Assembly: GCA_965262365.1 (NCBI GenBank)
Contig: OZ253541.1
Location: 3,038,001-3,102,000 of the forward strand
Direction: 5' to 3'
Source: UBA6522 sp965262365
GTDB taxonomy: Bacteria; Pseudomonadota; Gammaproteobacteria; Steroidobacterales; Rariloculaceae
DNA: 64,000 bases
Each line of letters begins with the position of its first letter. Position 1 is the stretch's first letter. Position numbers and translations under genes: made by a program. The notes beneath the pieces are model-generated. The model searched no databases. It was not told the DNA's origin and saw only the letters and a list, made by a program, of their open reading frames with translations. Positions 28,121-35,859 of this stretch are shown here, piece after piece.

Positions 28121-29558
28121 GCCGCTCCGCCACGAATCCGGCCTTGATCCTGAAATACTCGCGAGCCGAGAGTCAAACGGTACCTGCAATACCCCTTGCC
28201 GTATCGAGGAATCGATCAGCGAGGCGACCCGAGCGCTTCACGAGCGTTGTGGAGTGTACACGATGCCGACGGTAGCTCATCGAATATTAAACGAAGTCGG
28301 TTGGAGCGCGTCGGCTGATCTTTCCGAGACGCGACTCCTTGAGCCCGCAGCGGGTGCCGGGGAGTTCGTCGTTCAGGCCGCTACAAGGCTGGTCGAGTCG
28401 TACAGGCGACAGGGCGTCGAACCGAAGATACGACATCTTCGCGCCCGCATTACGGCCTTCGAGATCCACCGTCCTGCCGCTCGTGCCGCACGCCTCCGGC
28501 TTGTTCGCGCGCTCCTCGATCTTGGCGTACATCCACGAACAGCCGTGGCTTGCTCGCAAGCTTGGATACGAGTCGCCGACTACCTCCTCGCCGACCCGCC
28601 GGAAACGCAATTCACCCATGTCGTGGCCAATCCCCCGTATCTCCGTTGGAATCGCATACCGGTACCGCTACGCTCCGCCTACGAGGCGAAATTCTCACAT
28701 ACCCTTACTGGCGGCGACCTTTATTTGCCGTTTCTGGACAAAGCCATGGGCGAGTTGGCAATAAGCGGGAAATGCGGTTTCCTTTGCTCGGACCGATGGC
28801 AGTACACAGCTTACGCAGACGCGTTCAGAGGCATATGGCTGCCGCAACTCAGTATTCTCTCCAACGTTCCTATCCAAGCTGAGGAAGCGTACACACAAAA
28901 GGTAAATGCCTACCCGAGTATACTCATAGCATCCAAGAGGCTGCCACAAACTCCGTATACTCCAATTCGTCCCACTCGCCGAGGGCGCACTCTGATCGAC
29001 TGGGGATGCACGATTCGCGTCGGTCCAGCACTAGGAATCACGCCAGCTTTCGTTGTCGAGCAAGGAGCTAACGATGTCGAACAGGAACTTCTGGCTCCTT
29101 GGCTGGATTGTTCCGAAGTCGACGAAGGCAGCATACACTGGCGTGGCCGTCATGTTATTTCGCTATTCGACAAGGCCGGAAATCTACTGACCATAACAGA
29201 CTATCCAAAACTACAGGAACGCCTTAGCCGCTTTCGCAGTAGGCTGGAAGGTCGCTACATTGTCCGAAATGGAGCCGTTTGGTATCGAACCATCGAGCGG
29301 CTGCGCATCAGCGATTGGTCCCGCCCAAAATTGCTCGTCCCTGAAATTGCAAAGTACCCACGAGTCGCGCTGGATCGATCCGGATTCGTCCCATCACACG
29401 GACTGTACGCCATTTTTCCACCCATGAATCAAGTGGAATTGATATATGATCGGTTGCGTGACGGCGGCTTGGCAAAATGCTTGCTCGGGAATACTCCACA
29501 ACTAAAAAATGGCTATATCCGCTGCTATAAGCGGTTCTTGGCGGCTGTTCGCGTATGA
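28092..29558 (+). CDS. Eco57I-like N6-adenine DNA methyltransferase
   Basis: 488 residues. Motif I LLEPAAGAGEFVVQAA and the catalytic motif IV VVANPPYLRWNRIP, with a C-terminal region resembling the target-recognition part of Eco57I/TaqI-type enzymes (KLLVPEIAKYPRVALD). No nuclease domain is fused. ATG 28092 lacks an obvious Shine-Dalgarno; a later ATG at 28260 would remove the early helix. It ends two bases from the convergent unknown gene. The product probably methylates adenine within an asymmetric site, by family analogy. Confidence 0.87.
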   Translation: MPANNPDTSTPLRHESGLDPEILASRESNGTCNTPCRIEESISEATRALHERCGVYTMPTVAHRILNEVGWSASADLSETRLLEPAAGAGEFVVQAATRLVESYRRQGVEPKIRHLRARITAFEIHRPAARAARLRLVRALLDLGVHPRTAVACSQAWIRVADYLLADPPETQFTHVVANPPYLRWNRIPVPLRSAYEAKFSHTLTGGDLYLPFLDKAMGELAISGKCGFLCSDRWQYTAYADAFRGIWLPQLSILSNVPIQAEEAYTQKVNAYPSILIASKRLPQTPYTPIRPTRRGRTLIDWGCTIRVGPALGITPAFVVEQGANDVEQELLAPWLDCSEVDEGSIHWRGRHVISLFDKAGNLLTITDYPKLQERLSRFRSRLEGRYIVRNGAVWYRTIERLRISDWSRPKLLVPEIAKYPRVALDRSGFVPSHGLYAIFPPMNQVELIYDRLRDGGLAKCLLGNTPQLKNGYIRCYKRFLAAVRV

Positions 29559-29560
29559 CA

Positions 29561-30181
29561 TTATGCGCTTACAAGCTTGTGCAAGATACTAATATAGCGT
29601 CGAGCTTCCCGCGTTCTATTTCCCTTTCTAAATATATCCCGAAGTATATCGGCCATCCCATCAGGGAATCCGTGCATAGCTACTCCAAGTAAAAGAAATA
29701 GCTCAAGAGAATTTGTCGCGCGAACGGGTACCGCCGGATACGATGTCGGCAACCAATCAGGCACACTACGAATGGGCAGTGACCTGTGAGCCAATTTACG
29801 CGAAAACTGGACATGAGTGTATCCGTGGGTCGAACTTGTTTCTTCCGGTGGCTCGAAACGTAATCCTAGCGTGTTTTTTCCGCACAGTAGTAACACATCG
29901 AATGAGCACATGGAAGATGGGTTAAACGGTGATATGGGTTTGAAAAAACACCAATCAATTCCCTTGACATTTGGCATTGGCACCAAGTAGTTTTTCCCTT
30001 GGTCCAGAAAAACCGACCCGATCTCCGCTTGCTTATCCGCAATTCCTACAGTAACGTATCTATCTGCTGCTTCCCTAATTTCTCTAGGGGCGTTTCTCCA
30101 CTCGTCGACACCATGTCGTGCGTAAAGATTAAGAACTTCCTTAAGATAAACTACCGCACTCGTGCCCATGAACAGACTCAC
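29561..30181 (-). CDS. Unknown protein, third gene of the GHKL/receiver operon
   Basis: 206 residues from GTG 30181, seven bases after the receiver gene stop, so probably translated from the same message. I recognise no family: no transmembrane helix, no PD-(D/E)xK, HNH or other nuclease signature. Features seen are a helical N-terminus (SLFMGTSAVVYLKEVLNLYA), a central aromatic-rich beta region (GIDWCFFKPISPFNPSSM) and a basic helical C-terminus (KGNRTREARRYISILHKLV). Base composition is lower in GC than the core genes. Its place suggests an effector or adaptor of the operon. Confidence 0.72.
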   Translation of the reverse strand: MSLFMGTSAVVYLKEVLNLYARHGVDEWRNAPREIREAADRYVTVGIADKQAEIGSVFLDQGKNYLVPMPNVKGIDWCFFKPISPFNPSSMCSFDVLLLCGKNTLGLRFEPPEETSSTHGYTHVQFSRKLAHRSLPIRSVPDWLPTSYPAVPVRATNSLELFLLLGVAMHGFPDGMADILRDIFRKGNRTREARRYISILHKLVSA

Positions 30182-30188
30182 GATCTAG

Positions 30189-30709
30189 TTAGGTTAAGCG
30201 GCTTCGAGGAGAATAGTTGTAATCATCTACACATTCAACAACACGTCTGTTCCAAGTCCCTTCTTCGTATTCAGTTGCAAATTCCATGAGATATTGATCC
30301 GATGAGTTGCGGAAGGTCGAAGTATCTTCGCAAAATAGAGCATCAATCCATTCCACCTTCGAACTAAAGAATATATCATCTAGCTCTTTATTCTGCTTCA
30401 CTTCTGGCCACCAAAAGCAAGGACTTTGCACCCATATATCGTGCGAGAACCTTAAGGGTAGTAGATGATTTCGATAGTACGTTTCGTCTAGACCGCAAAA
30501 CTCATCTTTCGTGGCTACCGCTCGATTCCAATGTTTGATGTCGCCAACCCTATCTCCAAGCAGAAACGGCATTCTCATCAACAGATGCGGTACATCTACC
30601 AAGATGTCCTGCGGTCCCAGCACGTCTCGCCGAATCCACCTATCCAATTCCGCAGCGGCCACGCTCGCTACCGCATTCAAAAGGGAGCGATCTCCATTTT
30701 CTACCGAAT
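30189..30709 (-). pseudogene. C-terminal part of the receiver-domain protein, cut off by the IS element
   Basis: About 173 codons that continue the frame of the receiver gene (32429-33197) once the inserted element and one copy of its 6-bp duplication are removed: the join reads ...ERACI-ANSVENGDRSLLNAVAS. A TTG at 30680 could start a 163-residue fragment but has no good ribosome site. Content: DVPHLLMRMPFLLGDRVGDI, aromatic WVQSPCFWWPEVKQNKELDD, ending DDYNYSPRSRLT. No known domain recognised. It is presumably the effector or partner-binding half. Confidence 0.75.
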
Positions 30710-30715
30710 TAGCTA
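30710..30715. repeat. Target-site duplication, left copy (TAGCTA)
   Basis: TAGCTA directly before the left inverted repeat of the IS; the same six bases follow the right inverted repeat at 32429-32434. One copy restores the reading frame of the interrupted gene, which supports a true target duplication. Confidence 0.85.
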
Positions 30716-30730
30716 GTTCTTGTCCGTAAA
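30716..30730. repeat. Left terminal inverted repeat of the IS
   Basis: GTTCTTGTCCGTAAA, perfect complement of 32414-32428. Confidence 0.9.
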
Positions 30731-30852
30731 TTCCTAATGGATTGATTTAGCTGGACAAACAGGCGTTTTGAGGTAGTTGAAAACCGGCGTTTCGGCTATT
30801 CTTGTCTTGGATTCGAGGCAAAACGCGAAAAACCGAGAACGCCGGAGGCGCC

Positions 30853-32199
30853 ATGCGCGAGAAACGCACCGCACAAACAAGTTTATTCGATCCGCCCGCC
30901 ATTGACCATCCGCTCGCGGACGGCTTGGAACGGGCGTCGGTCTGGTTGGACGAGCACCCGGAGTTGCTCGACGAGATCGCCGCCGATCTGGGCGCCGATA
31001 CGGGGGCGGCGCGCGGTCGCCACGGGCTGACCTGCGAGACGATTCTGCGTTGCGCGGTACTCAAGCATCTGCGCCAGGAGACCTGCCGGGGGCTGGAGTT
31101 TGCGTTGCGGGACTCGCGTTCGGCACAGCGTTTCGCGCGCGTGGACACGGCGCGGCTGCCGAAGAAGTCAGCGCTGCAGGCGGCGCTGGGGGCGGTGAGC
31201 GCGACGACTTGGGAGCGCATCAATCGGCACTTGCTTGGCGTGGCGAGCGCGGCGGGGATCGAAACCGGAAACCGGCTACGTATCGACAGCACGGTGACCC
31301 ATACGCATATCCTGGAACCCGCCGACAGCCGCCTGCTGTACGACGGGATACGCGTGCTGAGCCGGTTGCTCGGCACGGCGCGCAAGCGCTTGGGGCCGCA
31401 AGTCGTGGTGTTTCACGATCACCGTCGGGCGGCCAAGCGGCGCACGTTGGAGATCGGGTCGCGACGCGGCGCGCGGCGCTCGAAGACCTACCGCAAGCTG
31501 TTGCGGTTGGCGCAGCGCACGCTGGGCTACGCCGAGGGGGCGTTGCCGGCGGTGGCGTCCGCGGCGCCGCCGTGGGCCGTGTCATGGACACAAAACGTCA
31601 GCGAAACCAGAGAGTTGCTGCTCCGTGTCGTGGATCAGACGCAACGCCGCGTGTTCGACGGCGAGACGGTACCGGCGGCGGAAAAGGTACTGAGCCTGTT
31701 CGAGCCGCACACCGACATTATCCTCAAGGGCGGTCGCGGCACGCACTTCGGTCACAAGGTCAACTTCGCCACCGGGCGCAGCGGACTGGTGCTCGACACG
31801 GTGGTGGAGAAGGGCAATCCGGCCGACAGCGCGCGCTGCCTGCCGATGCTTGAGCGGCATATCGAACACTACGGCACGGCGCCGACGCACGCGGCCTTCG
31901 ACGGCGGCTACGCGTCGCGCGAGAACCTCAAGCAGGCCAAGGCGCTTGGCGTGACGCATGCGATGTTCCACAAGAAACGCGGCATGAAAGAGACCGACAT
32001 GTCCCCCTCGCCGTGGGTGTACCGGCAACTCAAGCGCTTCCGCGCCGGTATCGAAGCGGGTATCTCCTACCTGAAACGCTGCTTCGGTCTCGGCCTGTGC
32101 CGCTGGCGCGGCTGGCCGCGATTCCAGGCCTACGTGCACTCGGCCGTGTTCGCCCACAACCTGATGCGCCTCGTGCGACCGCCCCCGCGGCCGGCCTGA
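30853..32199 (+). CDS. ISNCY-family (ISDol1-like) transposase
   Basis: 448 residues from ATG 30853. N-terminal region MREKRTAQTSLFDPPAIDHP followed by the helical domain with GLTCETILRCAVLKHLRQET; then an RNase-H-like catalytic core with candidate DDE residues in RIDSTVTHTHIL, AAFDGGYASREN and FRAGIEAGISYLKR. The frame is intact, so the element is probably still able to move. The family name rests on resemblance to ISNCY/ISDol1-group transposases. Confidence 0.88.
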   Translation: MREKRTAQTSLFDPPAIDHPLADGLERASVWLDEHPELLDEIAADLGADTGAARGRHGLTCETILRCAVLKHLRQETCRGLEFALRDSRSAQRFARVDTARLPKKSALQAALGAVSATTWERINRHLLGVASAAGIETGNRLRIDSTVTHTHILEPADSRLLYDGIRVLSRLLGTARKRLGPQVVVFHDHRRAAKRRTLEIGSRRGARRSKTYRKLLRLAQRTLGYAEGALPAVASAAPPWAVSWTQNVSETRELLLRVVDQTQRRVFDGETVPAAEKVLSLFEPHTDIILKGGRGTHFGHKVNFATGRSGLVLDTVVEKGNPADSARCLPMLERHIEHYGTAPTHAAFDGGYASRENLKQAKALGVTHAMFHKKRGMKETDMSPSPWVYRQLKRFRAGIEAGISYLKRCFGLGLCRWRGWPRFQAYVHSAVFAHNLMRLVRPPPRPA

Positions 32200-32413
32200 C
32201 GCCTTCCGCCAGCCATCGCCGTGTACCGGTTCAAAGACCGGCGAGCGCCCGTGCCCGATGCCTGAAAATCGACGCTTTGCGCGGCCAAACGCACGGCCCC
32301 GGTGACGCTCGACGGGCGCGAGCCCGTGGCGAATCCGCTTTTTTGCCAACCAACCGGATTTGTGACAAAGTGCAAGGTCGCTTCCAACTCAACCCCCGCT
32401 TCGAACCCCGCCG

Positions 32414-32434
32414 TTTACGGACAAGAACTAGCTA
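32414..32434. repeat. Right terminal inverted repeat and right TAGCTA duplication of the IS
   Basis: 32414-32428 is the complement of the left end; 32429-32434 is the second TAGCTA. Confidence 0.88.
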
Positions 32435-33197
32435 TGCACGCACGTTCCTTAGCAACTGGTAATGAGCGCCCTGCCACCGTAAACAAATCCAGGAATGTGA
32501 CATCCCTCAACATTTCCTCCGCGTCTCTACCTGAAACATCGGCAGCTCTAGGCCAAAGCGCCGCCTTGGCATGCCGCGAAAGATTATTTGTGCACGTCAG
32601 AGGAAATGACAGCGCATCCAGCACGCTCCTTTCAAGGTGTTTCTTGACAAATTCGATCTGTTTTCTTCGGCGCTTAACGGCCTCGGGCAACGACGGCCAA
32701 TACCAAGGTCGAAATGCCGAACCATCGGGCGACTGGCCGCCCTTATCGTCCCAGAGGCGAGAGATTGAAAGATGATTTGTGTTCAAGGCGATATCCGTAA
32801 TCGTTTGGTAGTCTCCCATCAAATACCGTAGATCGAAGTCTACTTCGGGATTCCTATTCAACGAGACGATGTACACTGCTCCCCCAAAGGCCCGTATGTA
32901 ACCAGCAATGTTCTCTGCGGTTACGCGTGCACCTTTGATATCGAGAGCAGCGAGATTATTGTCGATGATTAGCACGTCACAATCAAAATTCTCTCCTATC
33001 GCTTGCAGATGCTCAGATTGAACACCTCCTTCCGATGGGAGCATTTTGGAGACTACCTCAAAAAGGGATTGAAGTGAGTCGGATAACTTCCTCTCAAATA
33101 AGGAATCAACTCCCAAATTGGGGCATACCTCCTTGATGGTGCTGATAGTTTCATCGCCCCGATCACTTATATCGTCGCAAACAACTACCTTCATCAC
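32415..33197 (-). pseudogene. Receiver-domain (response-regulator-like) protein, N-terminal part, interrupted by IS
   Basis: Starts ATG 33197, overlapping the stop of the kinase-like gene as ATGA. Residues 1 to about 140 look like a receiver domain: acidic pair in MMKVVVCDDISDRG, a buried strand with candidate phospho-acceptor aspartate DVLIIDNNLAALDIKG, and YIVSLNRN at the beta-4 position where Ser/Thr is expected. A helical region follows (RRRKQIEFVKKHLERSVLDA). At ERACI the frame enters the IS end and stops at TAA 32415. Without the IS the gene would encode 429 residues ending at 30189. There is no recognisable DNA-binding output domain, so it is probably not a transcription regulator. Confidence 0.8.
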
Positions 33198-35482
33198 TGT
33201 TGTCCTTGCCAGGAAAGCTCCAGTGTCGTCGAAAAGCCCACTTTAGGCATGACGAACGCCGCTTTGGCTAACCTTCTATTTGCTATCATCCGCACAATGG
33301 TGAGCCCCAAACCTTGTCCTCCTATCATTAGAGAACGCCGCCCATCATCCACTTGCAATCGGCGTTCAAAAGGATTGAATAGCGTATTGGAATCAGCCAA
33401 TGGCAAGCCTATCCCCACGCCGCTGTCACTTACGCGTAGCCATTCACGATGCCGTGGTCCACTTCCTGTTTCTATGTAGACTGACATTGTCGGAGCATCC
33501 AACATAGCATTCCATGAATTGGCGAAGACGTTCTGCAAAACTGCACTCCAATCCGCGAACGCCCCGACGGGAAATAAAGCTGTGGACGGAATACTATAGT
33601 AGTCAAACTTAACCCCAGGCATCAAAGGACGCATAGCGCGAGCAACTTGTTGAACAATTGGCTTTACGGCAAGTCTTTTCGTTGCTGTCCTGTCCTCATC
33701 AGTGAGCAAGGGCGTAAATAGATCCTGAATTGAACTCAATCGCAGGTCAGCTTCCTTGAATCCATCCGCGAGTTCGGTGAGCTCCGCGATCCTATGTTCA
33801 TTGGCGAGAGCTTTCAGCCGTTTTACTGCCGATTGCAAAAGGCGCCGTTCTCGTGCCAATTCATGGTTCAACGCGAGCGCAGTTATACCCGCCGTTGCAA
33901 GCGGAGCAAGCAAAGCGGCTCTATGCTCGCTTATTTTTTTCTCGCTCGCTACTGCTTTGTTTGCAGCGACTACTTCTTTTCGTACTTCACGAAATAGCTC
34001 ACGGGGTAATTCATTTTGATGGAGATCCAAAGATTTTATTGCACGGCTAATGACCTGCGTGGGCGCTTCACGTATGCGGCTTTTTTCAATTAGTCGGTCA
34101 GAGAGCAGTCGATAGCGAGATGAATAATAGTCAAGTGAGAAGCGCACCAAATCTCGCAATTGTTCAAAGGCAGCGTTAGCGATTAGGCGATCTCGACCCG
34201 GTTGTATTTGCAGCCAAGTGCCCGAGGCCGCCCGCGAGCGGTCTGCGAATGAACGTTCGTGGTTCGTGTCAATTTCAACTGTCCCAAATATTCGTCCCGG
34301 CGCAGGTAGATCCAACAGATAGCGCGTTCCCACCTTTAAGTGATCAGGCAGCAATTCTGAAGCAGTGGCGCGACGCCCCTGATCCGAACCAATATTCAGC
34401 CAATCTTGTCCTGTTTTGTCTTGTAGAGAACCATAATAGGGTAGTCGGAAGCCTGCGTCGTAAACCGACACATTGCCGAATTGCCTTAGGTACTTGCGCA
34501 TTTCGCCAACCGGTAGCCCCATTTGATGCCCTTCAGGTCGAAAAATTAAAATGTCGAAAGTTGTCCGATCAATTGTCGCTAGCGAATTGCCCACGATAGG
34601 CAAAGTAACCTCTTCTTGGAACCTCTTGGACTGCTCAAGGCCTTTTGGATGATCCCTAAACTCCACGCTAACCGTTGCGCGGTTGTTGGAGCGACCGCCG
34701 TTGAGGCTGCCCCTGATTCGTGCCTTCCAATTCCCGAAAAGTGCATTACGCACCTTATCAAAGGCCTCGTTTGCCCCTTCTACATCTTTCGATTCAAGCG
34801 CCACATAGAAATCTTGAGCGGTACGCGTTTCTGGTATTCGACTCGAACTTCGAAAAGGCGACCTAAGCAACCAGATTTCTTTTCCGAGTTTCTCAATGGC
34901 ATCCTTGTCCCACTCTGAACGAAGACCTCGAAGCACAATTTGCGTTCCAGTAGGGTGGCGGTTCGGGTATTTGGGCGGTTTCGAATGAGTGTCCCAAAGT
35001 ACGTCCACGGATTGTAAATCTGTCCCAGCATTAACTGAGCGCCAATCGACATATGCGTATAGGCTCTTTTGCGTACGATCCGATGTACTATCCATTTCTA
35101 TTTCGTCGGCCAAGAATTGAACGGACAACCGTCCAAGCCCCTTGGAACCCGTCATTGAGCGACCTAGATTTCGAGAAATCTGCTTCTGAACCTTGTGTGT
35201 GGTTCCAATCCGCATCCAGTACGCAAGGAATTCTTCCTCGGAGATGCCGTGTCCATCGTCAATGACGGTAATTGTGTCGTCACCAAACTCCACGCGACAG
35301 TTGATGGCGTCCGCGTCATAGGCATTCTTTATCAGCTCGGCCAACGCGATGTAGGCGCGACCAATCAGACGCTCGCCCAGCTCCCGCAGCAGTGCCGCGT
35401 CCACCACAAACTGGGCGGTCTGGCTTGCCGTACGACTGCGACCTGTCATCTTGGCAGGCCCTTCATGTCCATCCGTGCTCAC
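33194..35482 (-). CDS. Dual GHKL protein: HSP90/MORC-like ATPase domain plus histidine-kinase-like module
   Basis: 762 residues from GTG 35482 (ATG 35449 also fits). N-terminal GHKL ATPase of HSP90/MutL/MORC type: N-box ALAELIKNAYDADA (residues 47-59), IDDGHGIS (75-81), and the lid TGSKGLGRLSVQFLADE (111-127). After a beta-rich middle (paraMORC-like S5 region) comes a helical segment with a histidine-kinase-like H-box ALNHELARERRLL, then a second GHKL domain: N-box LQNVFANSWNAMLDA, SDSGVGIG, and IGGQGLGLTIVRMIANR. No transmembrane segment. It overlaps the receiver gene downstream. Established: paraMORC/MORC GHKL proteins cluster with restriction-modification genes. Inferred: it senses altered DNA or proteins and phosphorylates or remodels the receiver partner. 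Confidence 0.85.
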   Translation of the reverse strand: MSTDGHEGPAKMTGRSRTASQTAQFVVDAALLRELGERLIGRAYIALAELIKNAYDADAINCRVEFGDDTITVIDDGHGISEEEFLAYWMRIGTTHKVQKQISRNLGRSMTGSKGLGRLSVQFLADEIEMDSTSDRTQKSLYAYVDWRSVNAGTDLQSVDVLWDTHSKPPKYPNRHPTGTQIVLRGLRSEWDKDAIEKLGKEIWLLRSPFRSSSRIPETRTAQDFYVALESKDVEGANEAFDKVRNALFGNWKARIRGSLNGGRSNNRATVSVEFRDHPKGLEQSKRFQEEVTLPIVGNSLATIDRTTFDILIFRPEGHQMGLPVGEMRKYLRQFGNVSVYDAGFRLPYYGSLQDKTGQDWLNIGSDQGRRATASELLPDHLKVGTRYLLDLPAPGRIFGTVEIDTNHERSFADRSRAASGTWLQIQPGRDRLIANAAFEQLRDLVRFSLDYYSSRYRLLSDRLIEKSRIREAPTQVISRAIKSLDLHQNELPRELFREVRKEVVAANKAVASEKKISEHRAALLAPLATAGITALALNHELARERRLLQSAVKRLKALANEHRIAELTELADGFKEADLRLSSIQDLFTPLLTDEDRTATKRLAVKPIVQQVARAMRPLMPGVKFDYYSIPSTALFPVGAFADWSAVLQNVFANSWNAMLDAPTMSVYIETGSGPRHREWLRVSDSGVGIGLPLADSNTLFNPFERRLQVDDGRRSLMIGGQGLGLTIVRMIANRRLAKAAFVMPKVGFSTTLELSWQGQQ

Positions 35483-35859
35483 GGAATCCCTCCAGCGTAG
35501 TTAGCGTCCGCCCGATCAACGGTCACTTCAGCACGCGCCAGAAAGGAATCAACCGAGCGTACGCGATCAAACGCATGGGCGACCGTCCTGAGTCACGCGT
35601 CGATGCGTACTCACCGATCAATCCCACCGCCGGTCCACGAGTCATGGTAAACATCGTCGCTGTCCACAGATGAACCCATCATCGTAAAAAGTTTGGTTTC
35701 ACGGAGAAGCCCCCGGATCGGCTCGAATTGTCTAAAAATACATGGCAAGTTTAGAGGGAATCTGAATGAAATGCCCATTTTCGCTCTACATAGCGTCCAT
35801 CGTTGGATAAACTCGCCAGCCTGAACCCTGTCAACAAGACGCAATCGACTCGGCGCGCC
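35483..35859. other. Divergent intergenic region between the GHKL operon and hsdR
   Basis: About 377 bases. It must contain the promoters of both defence operons. No clear tandem operator, hairpin or extra gene is seen; lower GC and AT-rich patches (around 35685-35775) may hold the promoters. A TTG at 35803 in the hsdR frame is not supported as a start. Confidence 0.45.

Larger units (their letters stand above)
30716..32428 (+). mobile_element. ISNCY-type insertion sequence, complete
   Basis: 1713 bp with perfect 15-bp terminal inverted repeats (GTTCTTGTCCGTAAA at 30716-30730 and its complement at 32414-32428), a single transposase gene and 6-bp TAGCTA target duplications. The transposase type resembles the ISNCY/ISDol1 group. 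Intact ends, intact transposase and perfect duplications point to a recent insertion. Its GC content is higher than the surrounding receiver gene. Confidence 0.9.

Noticed and set aside
29561..35482. Detocs, BREX or DISARM system
   Set aside because: No nucleosidase-type effector, no PglZ, BrxC, or DISARM helicase/PLD genes are present; the domain set differs.
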